From the NCBI RefSeq assembly GCF_001642935.1, contig NZ_CP016761.1:3100001-3164000 (forward strand): 64,000 nucleotides of DNA. The letters are read 5' to 3'. The DNA comes from Fictibacillus arsenicus (GTDB lineage Bacteria; Bacillota; Bacilli; Bacillales; Fictibacillaceae). The notes beneath the pieces were generated by a model. It did not search any database, was not told where the DNA came from, and saw only the letters and a program-made list of their open reading frames with translations. The position numbers and the translations under genes are program-made. This document shows, in pieces, positions 35,551 through 43,564 of the stretch (position 1 is its first letter; the number at the start of each line of letters is the position of its first letter).

Positions 35551-36058
35551 TAAATTTCCCCCTCCAGTTAGTTCAAATAAAAACGACTGATAAGTTTATA
35601 ATATACATTATAAAGTAAAAAGAAAATTTAGACTAATTAAAACTAAAAAAAGAAACACTTTTTTAATCGCGGCTCCTGCTTATACATCTCTATGATTTTT
35701 TGTTTAATACAAAACCTATATGTGAGAGCGCACTCTCTAAGTTACTAGTAACTGATTTTGGGTGAATAGAAATTGACAATGTCTTTGACCGACCTTTCAT
35801 GAATGCGCTCTATTTCTGTATGTACTAAAACTCCACCCTACTATTTTCACTACTTTATTAAAATAAAACACAATAGTAATCTAATTTTTAAATAATTTTA
35901 GTTTATCTTACGTAATCCAAAAGCCCTATCAAAAAATAGCGTTAAATTCGGTTATTATATATTTTTTCTTAAATTTCGACTACTTCAAAATAGTCCCTTT
36001 AATAGTAAAATATCCTCATTTCAAAGGAAAAACAAGGGATATATCACCTATTCTAGAT
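35551..36058. other. Long AT-rich gene-free stretch with palindromes
   Basis: About 500 bp between divergent ampS and inhA without a credible gene. It contains GAGAGCGCACTCTC (35724-35737), the perfect 14-bp palindrome AGTTACTAGTAACT (35740-35753), and TGCGCTCT (35804-35811) inverted relative to AGAGCGCA. The remainder is A/T tracts, probably a regulatory region for the protease. Confidence 0.5.
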
Positions 36059-36104
36059 TTCGACATGACGTGGTAACATTTTGAATATGCGGAATTATTC
36101 GACA
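36059..36104 (+). promoter_or_regulatory. Two candidate Spo0A boxes upstream of inhA
   Basis: TTCGACA occurs at 36059-36065 and 36098-36104, each the exact reverse complement of the 0A box TGTCGAA; a one-mismatch copy TTCGACT is at 35975. They lie 51-96 bp before the GTG start. Control by Spo0A is inference. Confidence 0.4.
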
Positions 36105-36154
36105 ATAGTCATTGTTGATTTCAGGCCGTGAAACTACTTCTAGGGGGGATTTTA

Positions 36155-38542
36155 GTGAAAAAGGGAAAATGGGTTTCAGCAGCCCTTGCAGCGATGTTAA
36201 GCTGCAGCACTTTTGCAAGCGTAAGCGCCGCACCTGTCAATGTTCTGTCAGATGTCAAGGCATCGTCAGTCGAGGAAAAAAGCCATAAACATACGGGTGG
36301 TCCATTCGATTTAGCAGTGGCCAACGATGAAAGATTAATAGAAATGCTCAAGAAGAACGGACAGATTTCAAAGAATGCAAGTGAAGCCGAAGCACAAGCA
36401 AAGCTTCAGCAGTTTTTGAAGAACAAACAAGAGCATGCTGAATCTCTTCCAAAAGGAGAGCTTGAAGATGAGCATGCTAAAACTGATGAAAAAGGACACA
36501 AGAAGCATAAAAAAGATGGACTAAAGCATGGCAAGAAAGGTAAAGGCAAAGACATCAAGCCGGTTGAAGAAGAAAAATGGAATGGCGGCCAACGTGTTGA
36601 TAACGTTCTTGTACTTCTAGTAGAGTATCCTGACTTTAAGGCAAACGATATCGCACCTGAAGAGACAGATATGCATTATGATGAATACTTAAAAGAACAC
36701 TATGAAGATATGATTTTTGGTGAAGATGGCTATGAAGGTCCAAATGGCGAAGATCTAGTTTCAGTAAAAGAGTATTATGAACAGCAATCCGGCGGCAGCT
36801 ATTCGATCACAGGTAAAGTTGGCGGCTGGTACCAGGCACAACATCCTGCAGCGTACTATGGTGGAAACGTGCCTGACCCAGACGGCAGTGACGCTAAGCC
36901 GCGGGATCTGGTTAAAGAAGCATTAACTGCTGCAGCTAATGATCCAAACATTGATTTAAGTGAGTTCGACCAAGAAGACCGCTATGACTTGGACGGAGAT
37001 GGAGATCTTCGTGAACCAGATGGATTAGTGGATCACTTAATGATCGTTCACTCTAGTGTTGGTGAAGAAGCTGGCGGCGGTTCTCTAGGTGGAGATGCTG
37101 TATGGAGCCATCGATGGAATTTAGGAGGTATCTTCTCTATTCCAGAATCTCCATCTCCGGAAGTTGACTACTGGGGAGCAGATACAATGTATGCTTACGA
37201 CTATACAATCGAACCCGCTGACGGAGCAGCTGGCGTATTCGCACATGAATATGGCCATGACTTAGGGCTGCCTGATGAATATGACACACAATATTCTGGA
37301 TCTGGTGAGCCTGTAGCATATTGGTCGATCATGTCTAGCGGAAGCTGGGCTGGGGATATTCCTGGAACTGAGCCTACTGGATTCAGTGCATGGTCGAAAG
37401 AATTTTTACAATCTAGTATGACTGAGTCAAACTGGTTAACAGGTGAAACGTATCATCTTGATGAATTAAATCCTAAAGGTACTGAAATTCTTTTAGATCA
37501 AGCCAATACAAAAGGAACGAATAACGACGCTGTTCGTGTAGACCTTCCTCAAAAGGAAACGGTCGTTAATACTCCTTTCAGCGGTGATTATGAGTACCAT
37601 AGCGGAAAAGGCAACAACCTGAATAACTCAATGGTAACTTCTCTAGATTTAACAAATGCAACATCTGCAGAGCTTACTTTTAAAACTTGGTATCAAATTG
37701 AACAAGATTGGGATTATGCATCCGTTCAAGTACAAGAAGAAGGCACTGACACTTGGGTTTCAATTCCTGGTAATTTAACAACAGAAACTGATCCGCATGA
37801 CCAGAATCCCGGACATGGTATTACAGGTAACTCTGATGGATGGGTTGACGGAACATTTGATCTTTCATCTTATAAAGGTAAAAAGATTAATGTGAAACTG
37901 AACTACTGGACAGATGTTGCTGCTGTTGAACCTGGTTTTTATGTAGATGACGTAGCAGTTAATGTTGATGGCACTCAAACACTGTTTGATGATGCTGAAG
38001 GTGAGCCTGTGTTTACTTTAGAAGGTTTTAAGAAAGACCAAGGTAAATTCTACTCTGATCACTACTATCTATTAGAGTGGAGAAATCATGAAGGCGTTGA
38101 CGAAGGTTTAGCACATATCCGCCGTGGCGACAGCTTGATGAAATACGATGGCGGATTGGTAGTTTGGTATGTTGATGACAGCTACAGCGATAACTGGACA
38201 GGCTTCCACCCTGGTGAAGGATTCTTAGGAGTCGTTGATGCAAACCAGGAAACACTAAAATGGAGTGACAACTCTGTAGCATCCGCTCGTTACCTCGTAC
38301 ATGATGCAGCGTTCAGCAAGAAAAAGAGCGGAAAAATGTTCCTTGATTATCGTGAACTGCTTGGATTAACGATGACAGATAAGAACGTTAGTCCAAACCC
38401 TAAGTTTAACGATAAACAAGATTACAGCAACCCTGGCAATCCACATGCTGGCCGTAATGTACCGACTTACGGACTTCAATTTGAAGTAGTTGGTTCCAGC
38501 AAGGACGATACAGTAGGAAAAATTAAGATCTCTCGCAGATAA
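36155..38542 (+). CDS. inhA: Immune inhibitor A metalloprotease (M6 family)
   Basis: The secreted zinc protease of about 795 residues resembles InhA of B. thuringiensis/cereus. It has a signal peptide (1-25, ending VSAA), a propeptide (about 30-145, including a His/Lys-rich stretch), an M6 catalytic domain with HEYGHDLGLPDEYD (364-377; Glu365 catalytic) and C-terminal beta-rich domains. It degrades extracellular proteins, including host antibacterial peptides in the type species. The start is GTG 36155 after AGGGGGGA; an in-frame TTG-type start at 36128 lies upstream of the ribosome site. A terminator follows. Confidence 0.95.
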   Translation: MKKGKWVSAALAAMLSCSTFASVSAAPVNVLSDVKASSVEEKSHKHTGGPFDLAVANDERLIEMLKKNGQISKNASEAEAQAKLQQFLKNKQEHAESLPKGELEDEHAKTDEKGHKKHKKDGLKHGKKGKGKDIKPVEEEKWNGGQRVDNVLVLLVEYPDFKANDIAPEETDMHYDEYLKEHYEDMIFGEDGYEGPNGEDLVSVKEYYEQQSGGSYSITGKVGGWYQAQHPAAYYGGNVPDPDGSDAKPRDLVKEALTAAANDPNIDLSEFDQEDRYDLDGDGDLREPDGLVDHLMIVHSSVGEEAGGGSLGGDAVWSHRWNLGGIFSIPESPSPEVDYWGADTMYAYDYTIEPADGAAGVFAHEYGHDLGLPDEYDTQYSGSGEPVAYWSIMSSGSWAGDIPGTEPTGFSAWSKEFLQSSMTESNWLTGETYHLDELNPKGTEILLDQANTKGTNNDAVRVDLPQKETVVNTPFSGDYEYHSGKGNNLNNSMVTSLDLTNATSAELTFKTWYQIEQDWDYASVQVQEEGTDTWVSIPGNLTTETDPHDQNPGHGITGNSDGWVDGTFDLSSYKGKKINVKLNYWTDVAAVEPGFYVDDVAVNVDGTQTLFDDAEGEPVFTLEGFKKDQGKFYSDHYYLLEWRNHEGVDEGLAHIRRGDSLMKYDGGLVVWYVDDSYSDNWTGFHPGEGFLGVVDANQETLKWSDNSVASARYLVHDAAFSKKKSGKMFLDYRELLGLTMTDKNVSPNPKFNDKQDYSNPGNPHAGRNVPTYGLQFEVVGSSKDDTVGKIKISRR

Positions 38543-38552
38543 ATAAAACATC

Positions 38553-38584
38553 AAAACCCAATTGCCCTTATGCAATTGGGTTTT
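38553..38584 (+). terminator. Terminator of inhA
   Basis: A perfect stem AAAACCCAATTGC/GCAATTGGGTTTT with loop CCTTAT, 10 bp after the inhA stop. It separates inhA from the small lipoprotein gene. Confidence 0.9.
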
Positions 38585-38625
38585 GTGTCATAATAAATGA
38601 TAAACACGAGTATAGGGGTGATCCA

Positions 38626-38958
38626 ATGAAACAATGGTTGACACTACTAATAACTTTTTTATTAACAGTTTCAATTACAGCTTGTTCGAACACAGAAGAC
38701 TCTAAAAGTGAGCAACCCGTTGACAAAGAACCAACAAACGAGGCGGTTAATATGATAGCTAACGATGAAAAGATTATAGAGATGTTAAAGAAAAAAGGAG
38801 AAATACCAGAAGATGCTTCACAAGAGGAGATTACAAAAGCTCTCCAAAAATACTTAAAAAACAAAGCACCTGGACCTGGCACTTTAAAAGACGAAAAGGA
38901 AAAGCAGAATTATATTAATAAGCTGAAAGAAGAAATTCAAAAGAACAATAAGGAATAA
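38626..38958 (+). CDS. Small lipoprotein resembling the InhA propeptide
   Basis: The 110-residue lipoprotein has lipobox SITAC (Cys20), an acidic linker and a helical domain (46-80) that matches residues 57-91 of the neighbouring InhA: NDEKIIEMLKKKGEI against NDERLIEMLKKNGQI, then LQKYLKNK against LQQFLKNK. I count 20 identities in 35 aligned positions without gaps. It lacks any protease domain. It could bind the mature protease as an inhibitor or chaperone at the membrane; that is inference. The ATG follows AGGGGTGAT, and it has its own terminator. Confidence 0.8.
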   Translation: MKQWLTLLITFLLTVSITACSNTEDSKSEQPVDKEPTNEAVNMIANDEKIIEMLKKKGEIPEDASQEEITKALQKYLKNKAPGPGTLKDEKEKQNYINKLKEEIQKNNKE

Positions 38959-38989
38959 AAGGACAAATCCAAACTGGATTTGTCCTTTG
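38957..38989 (+). terminator. Terminator of the small lipoprotein gene
   Basis: AAAAGGACAAATCCA / TGGATTTGTCCTTT with a two to three-base loop, directly at the stop codon. Confidence 0.85.
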
Positions 38990-39054
38990 CAAACTTTGTT
39001 GCTATTTCTAAAAGATTGTTTTTGGATGGTTTTTGTAGAGTTCATCGTTGACAA

Positions 39055-39184
39055 GTTGATTGGAGCGCAAGGTGCGAGACTCCTGCGGGATCAGCGGGAC
39101 AGGTGAGACTCCTAACGGCGCATAGCGCAGAGGAGGCTCACCGCACGCCCCGCGGAAAGCGAGCATCCTGGAGCGGAGATCAAC
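39055..39184 (+). repeat. Dispersed hairpin repeat, copy E
   Basis: It runs from GTTGATTGGAGCG to GGAGCGGAGATCAAC. It has the clearest fold: GGTGAGACTCCT against AGGAGGCTCACC, inner GGCGC/GCGC, and GCGGG against CCCGC. It abuts the 3' end of a decayed gene. Confidence 0.9.
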
Positions 39185-39200
39185 GACTTCCAAAAGAACC

Positions 39201-40036
39201 TTATTTATCTTCCCAACGATACAATGTGATTTCATCATACACAGGATCAAAGAGTTCATTTGATCTGAGTGTTTTAACTTCTTCAAGATGATCTGAAACA
39301 TCTATCCCTTGTTCCTTAAACCCTTCAATCAGATGATTCGTCACATATATCTTCTTATTTTTATTGTACTTCTTGTCCTGTAAAAACAAATCATACGTAT
39401 AAAACCTCTTGTGTTCAAAAGGAACATCCAAGTACTGAAAGACACGAGTTTCTTCCCAAGTGTATATAACAGACTCTTCATCTTTTTGAGCGAGATAGTT
39501 TGCAGACTGGTAGACAGCCGGATTTTTTCCGTCTGTTCTTTTAGGATCGGGATACCGATGACTAGCTGCATAACAGTAAGACCCATACACGCCCACTTTA
39601 AAAGTGTGTGTTTCCCTGCAATTGAAACGAGCCATATGAACAGAAGCATAAGTGTTATTGGGAATGAATGTCTTGGTTTCTCTACATTTTGTGCAAACAG
39701 ATTCCATAAAAAATAAATCAATAGAAGTGTCAGCATCAGATAGTGTTTTTTTAGGAAGACCCCTGCCTCTTTTGTTTTATTTTTCAGCAAAGCAATAATA
39801 GAAATCCCCACAAAACCTATAAGAAGAATTGTTGACTTCGCAAACATTCCTACGTAAATGATATTATTAATGACAAGCTCGTAAAGCCTCGTAAAAAAAG
39901 GCTCATGGGTGTCAACTACTGTTCCTCCCCATGATGTAAAATGACCAGAAACGAAAGACAGGAAAATGCGGCTGCATGGCTAATAAATCATAGCGGTCCA
40001 GCGCTAATACAAAATCCACAATGGAAGATTTGAGAA
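39201..40036 (-). pseudogene. Remnant of a membrane glycosyltransferase-like gene, truncated and frameshifted
   Basis: Three frames together give one protein. Near 40030-39960 the minus strand reads LFLKSSIVDFVLALDRYD then LLAMQPHFP, a motif of multi-membrane glycosyltransferase-like proteins. After a shift near 39957 the next frame reads GHFTSWGGTVVDTHEPFF and continues through 39847-39530 with several membrane helices (KPRHSFPITLMLLFIW). A second shift, at a run of six A (complement of 39523-39528), moves to a frame giving NPAVYQSANYLAQKDEES and on to 39201. The N-terminal part before the first motif is missing. No start or ribosome site remains. Confidence 0.75.
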
Positions 40037-40044
40037 ATAAAAAT

Positions 40045-40071
40045 AGAGACCACCCTAGTGTAGCGGTCTCT
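40045..40071 (-). terminator. Terminator of the DinB gene
   Basis: AGAGACC/GGTCTCT with extended pairing through CACTAGGGTG, followed on the minus strand by ATTTTTATTT. Confidence 0.8.
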
Positions 40072-40081
40072 ACTTCGTTTC

Positions 40082-40591
40082 CTATTGATGCTGGAGTGAG
40101 TATAGATAAAAAACATAATCAATTGAGGCTCCTTTGTGTCCCAGCTGGTTTAACATAGCTGAGATATGCCCGCGATGATAGGTTCCGTGATTAACAACAT
40201 GCTGGATAAGATCAGCATAATTAGATTGAAGTGTCCCAAAATGAGGATGATTAATAGTTGTTTGTGAGGTTATATCCTTTTGACTCGAAATAAAAGAGTC
40301 GTATTTTCTGCTCAATTCTTTAAATTTTAATCCCATTTCATCCAAACTTGCAGTATTTAACTCCTCAGTTAATTGTCCAAGTGTCGCTACTATATCATGA
40401 AAGTCTTCCCCTTTCATGGCCTTTAGCCAAACATAATCGACTTGATACATATGTATAAGCACTGCTGAAACCGATGGAAATACACTATGAGTTTCCTTAC
40501 GATAGATTTCGGATGGAAGAGTTTTTAAATGTTCGAACACCTTATCATTTGCCCATACATTAAACTTTTGCAGCTGTACCGTTTTATCCAT
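40082..40591 (-). CDS. DinB family protein
   Basis: The 169-residue four-helix-bundle protein has the family's three-His metal site: His in VLIHMYQVDYVW (about 46-57), and the pair in HVVNHGTYHRGHISAML (about 130-146). DinB/YfiT-like proteins include bacillithiol-dependent transferases, but most are uncharacterised. ATG 40591 follows GGGAGGTCAGGGTG; a GTG one codon earlier is also open. Its terminator is directly downstream, cutting into the decayed gene. Confidence 0.85.
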   Translation of the reverse strand: MDKTVQLQKFNVWANDKVFEHLKTLPSEIYRKETHSVFPSVSAVLIHMYQVDYVWLKAMKGEDFHDIVATLGQLTEELNTASLDEMGLKFKELSRKYDSFISSQKDITSQTTINHPHFGTLQSNYADLIQHVVNHGTYHRGHISAMLNQLGHKGASIDYVFYLYSLQHQ

Positions 40592-40764
40592 CACCCTGAC
40601 CTCCCTATTTTTTCACACAATAAATTAACTACTAAATAAGTTCTATAACTATTAATCAATCTCCTTTCATAAAAAGAGATTTGTCGAACAAATGTTCTTG
40701 TTTTTAACTTGGGCTTATAGTAAGATGAACTTGTAGTTTGACTAACAAAAGAGGAGTGTTTCTC

Positions 40765-41175
40765 GTGAAAAATCAAGCTGTTCCTTATTTATCATTTAAC
40801 GGCAATGCAAAAGACGCTTTAAATTTTTACAAAGACGTTTTTAACGGTGAAATCACAGAAATTCAAACATTTGGAGAAGCTGACTTCCCTACTCCTCCAG
40901 AGGCTGATAACCGTGTTATGCATGCAAAATTTAAAAAAGGTAATCTTTTTTTGATGGCCTCTGACAGCTTTCCTGGCCATGAAATTACAGAGGGTAATAA
41001 CATCTCACTCGTTCTTGAGACTGAAAGTGAAGAAGAAATTCAAAATCTTTATGAAAAACTAAGTCAAAACGGGACTATATTAATGGAGCTACAAGATACA
41101 TTTTGGGGTGCAAAGTACGGCAAAGTGAAAGACCGCTTTGGGATTTCTTGGGATCTGAATTATCAAAAAGCATAA
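40765..41175 (+). CDS. VOC family protein, PhnB/YjdN-like
   Basis: The 136-residue protein with paired beta-alpha-beta-beta-beta modules is typical of the vicinal oxygen chelate superfamily (PhnB-like). Conserved elements are VPYLSFNGNAKDALNFYKDVF (in two parts, about 5-24), MHAKFKKGNLFLMASD (about 52-67) and the terminal WGAKYGKVKDRFGISWDL block. No ligand or reaction can be assigned. The start is GTG 40765 after GAGGAGTG. Confidence 0.85.
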   Translation: MKNQAVPYLSFNGNAKDALNFYKDVFNGEITEIQTFGEADFPTPPEADNRVMHAKFKKGNLFLMASDSFPGHEITEGNNISLVLETESEEEIQNLYEKLSQNGTILMELQDTFWGAKYGKVKDRFGISWDLNYQKA

Positions 41176-41183
41176 GAAAACAC

Positions 41184-41226
41184 AAAAAAAGCGTACACCA
41201 TAGAAATTTACGGAGTACGCTTTTCT
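41184..41226. terminator. Terminator between VOC gene and the first LLM gene
   Basis: AAAAGCGTAC and GTACGCTTTT close a long hairpin with flanking A and T tracts, between convergent genes. Confidence 0.85.
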
Positions 41227-41227
41227 T

Positions 41228-42250
41228 TTACTTTTCCTTTAGAGCACTTGAAAGTAATTCGAACGACCGAAGCCGTGCTTGATGATCGTAAATCTGGCTG
41301 TTAATAATAATTTCGTCTGCCTCTGTTTCATCAAGAAACGATTGTAATTTCTCTTTTACTGTCTCAATATTCCCAACAAATGTTGTACGCAACTGCTTGT
41401 CTATTGTTGCTTTTTCAAATGGACTCCAAAGACCTTCCATACTTTCGACAGGCGGCTTAAGTGGCGTTGGAGTACCTCGAATTAAATTTAAAAACTGCTG
41501 CTGAAGTGAAGTAGCAAGCAACTCAGCCTCTTCATCCGTATCCGCAGCTACTACATTTGCTCCAACCATCGCATATGGTTCGTCGAGTACTTCTGATGGG
41601 GTGAAAGTATTTCTGTATAACTCTAATGCAGGCAATGTATTTTCCGGTGAAAAATGACTAGCAAATGCAAAAGGTAGTCCTAGCCGTCCAGCAAGTCTTG
41701 CACTGAAACCACTAGAACCCAGAAGCCAGATTGGAATCTTAAGCCCTTCTCCTGGTATTGCTCTTACCTTCATGCTGCCTTCTGCCAATTCCGGATTCAA
41801 ATAAGTACGTAATTCATCAAGCTGCATCGGAAATTCGTCCCCGCTCATACTAAGTTCACGGCGCAAAGCATGTGCTGTCAGTTGATCCGTACCCGGAGCA
41901 CGGCCAAGTCCAAGATCGATTCGATCAGGATACATGGACTCTAGAGTGCCAAACTGTTCAGCTATGACGAGAGGTGCATGATTGGGCAGCATAATTCCTC
42001 CAGATCCTACACGAATCTTTGAGGTTCCCCCAGCCACATAACCTATTACGACCGATGTAGCAGAACTCGCAATTCCTGGCATATTGTGATGTTCAGCGAG
42101 CCAATAGCGATTGTACCCCCACTTTTCAGCATGCTGAGCAAGATCTAGCGTATTCTTAAAAGAATCAGATGCCGTTCCGCCTTCGACTAACGGAGCCAAG
42201 TCTAAAACTGAAAACGGAATATCACTGATACTCTTTTTACGATTGGACAT
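41228..42250 (-). CDS. LLM class flavin-dependent oxidoreductase (MsnO8-like), copy 1
   Basis: The 340-residue luciferase-like monooxygenase fold begins with [12 protein letters not shown] (about 13-24), has [16 protein letters not shown] (about 49-64) and [11 protein letters not shown] (about 117-127), and ends with the family's [17 protein letters not shown]. These enzymes use FMN or F420-like flavins; the substrate is unknown. ATG follows AAGGAGGAC. A second, related gene lies 109 bp upstream on the same strand. Confidence 0.88.
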   Translation of the reverse strand: MSNRKKSISDIPFSVLDLAPLVEGGTASDSFKNTLDLAQHAEKWGYNRYWLAEHHNMPGIASSATSVVIGYVAGGTSKIRVGSGGIMLPNHAPLVIAEQFGTLESMYPDRIDLGLGRAPGTDQLTAHALRRELSMSGDEFPMQLDELRTYLNPELAEGSMKVRAIPGEGLKIPIWLLGSSGFSARLAGRLGLPFAFASHFSPENTLPALELYRNTFTPSEVLDEPYAMVGANVVAADTDEEAELLATSLQQQFLNLIRGTPTPLKPPVESMEGLWSPFEKATIDKQLRTTFVGNIETVKEKLQSFLDETEADEIIINSQIYDHQARLRSFELLSSALKEK

Positions 42251-42359
42251 ATGTGAGTCCTCCTTATATGTGAAGCAAAAAAATTAGCTACTATATTTTA
42301 ATAATCACTAATAGTATAACAAGATACGTTGGTGATTAAAAAAATAATGCTTTTTTTAT

Positions 42360-43361
42360 CTACTTTCCTATTATTTCTTCTGCCAGCAGCTCATATGAAC
42401 GTATTCTGTCCTCATATCTATGTGTAATGGTAATGATCATCATCTCATCAGTATTATAAAGTTTTTGCAGTTTTAAAAGTTCTTGTTTTACTTGATTAGG
42501 GGTGCCAATTATCATCTTGTCCCTTGATTCATTTATTATCTCCGACCATTTTTCCGTTGAATAGTAACTTTTAGCCTCTTCTATGCAAGGTACTCCCTTG
42601 CCCCCTTTACCTTTTTTATTTTGTATTCTCCATAAAAGTACAGGCAGAGCTAATTCCTCAGCTTCTTCAGTTGTTTCTGCACAAATAACAGACACGGCAA
42701 TAATCGTTTTAGGTATTTTTTGAACCCTTCCTGGTTTGAAGTGTTCCCGATACGTTTTTAAAATTTGTTCGCCTGGCTTCTCACTCATAAAATGACCAAA
42801 GGCGTACGCCAAACCGTTTTCAGCAGCTGAAATAGCACTCTTATCACTTGTACCAAGGATCCAAGGTTCAGGCGATACATTCGGAACAGGAGATGCTGAG
42901 ATCTTAGAAAACATGTGATCGGATGGATAGTCATCATAAAGAAAATGGAGAAGTTCTTTAATAGCTTTGGGCATTTTCCGCACTTGTTCTAAAAAGTTAA
43001 TAGACAAAGCCATCGATGCTTCAGCAGATCCACCTGGCGCGCGTCCGATTCCAAGATCGATACGGCCTGGAAAAAGAGTAGCCAGCATGTTATACGTTTC
43101 GGCAACTCGGTATGGCCGATAATGAGGCAGTAAAACGGCACCAGCACCGATACGAATTGATTTTGTGTTTGCACCGATAACCCCGAGCATCACTTCAGGA
43201 GCTGAACAGGTTAGTCCAGAGAAGTTATGGTGTTCAGCGATCCAATATCTTTCATAGCCGAGTCTTTCTCCCGCTTTAGCCAGTTCCATTGAAGCATTTA
43301 ATGCTTGATGAGGAGTATGACCGTAAGAAATTGGTGACTGATCTAAAATCGATAACTTCAT
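42360..43361 (-). CDS. LLM class flavin-dependent oxidoreductase (MsnO8-like), copy 2
   Basis: The 333-residue paralogue of the next gene shares the LSILDQSPISYG opening, WIAEHHNFSGLTCSAPEV (about 41-58), GIGRAPGGSAEASMA (about 108-122) and a C-terminal ITHRYEDRIRSYELL. It is fairly diverged from copy 1 and so probably has a different substrate. ATG follows GAGGAGGAG. It diverges from the lipase gene. Confidence 0.88.
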   Translation of the reverse strand: MKLSILDQSPISYGHTPHQALNASMELAKAGERLGYERYWIAEHHNFSGLTCSAPEVMLGVIGANTKSIRIGAGAVLLPHYRPYRVAETYNMLATLFPGRIDLGIGRAPGGSAEASMALSINFLEQVRKMPKAIKELLHFLYDDYPSDHMFSKISASPVPNVSPEPWILGTSDKSAISAAENGLAYAFGHFMSEKPGEQILKTYREHFKPGRVQKIPKTIIAVSVICAETTEEAEELALPVLLWRIQNKKGKGGKGVPCIEEAKSYYSTEKWSEIINESRDKMIIGTPNQVKQELLKLQKLYNTDEMMIITITHRYEDRIRSYELLAEEIIGK

Positions 43362-43423
43362 AAATAAATACTCCTCCTCGTTTTGTTAACTAGTATTTTA
43401 CTCCAAAAATCATATTTTTACCG

Positions 43424-43452
43424 TTGACAACGCTTACATTCTCTAGTTTAAT
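43424..43452 (+). promoter_or_regulatory. Promoter of the lipase gene with overlapping cre-like site
   Basis: TTGACA, 17 bp, TTTAAT is a strong sigma-A match. TGACAACGCTTACA (43425-43438) matches the CcpA cre consensus at 13 of 14 positions and overlaps the -35, a repressing position. Confidence 0.6.
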
Positions 43453-43488
43453 GTTACCTAAGTTAATTTTTAGATTATGCAGGAATCT

Positions 43489-43540
43489 GGAGACACGCAT
43501 AAATCCCATATGAGGGAATTTTGGGGTGTCTTTTTTTATT
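43489..43540 (+). terminator. Leader terminator (attenuator candidate) upstream of lipase
   Basis: AGACAC/GTGTCT encloses AAATCCC/GGGAATTT and is followed by TTTTTTT. It lies between the lipase promoter and its start codon, with no plus-strand gene before it to terminate. A small hairpin AGATT/AATCT precedes it. Confidence 0.65.
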
Positions 43541-43564
43541 AAAAATAGAAATGAGGGATGTGTA

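Noticed and set aside
39341-39847. 168-residue membrane protein as an intact gene
   Set aside because: Its conserved sequence continues upstream and downstream in other frames, so it is a piece of the decayed gene.
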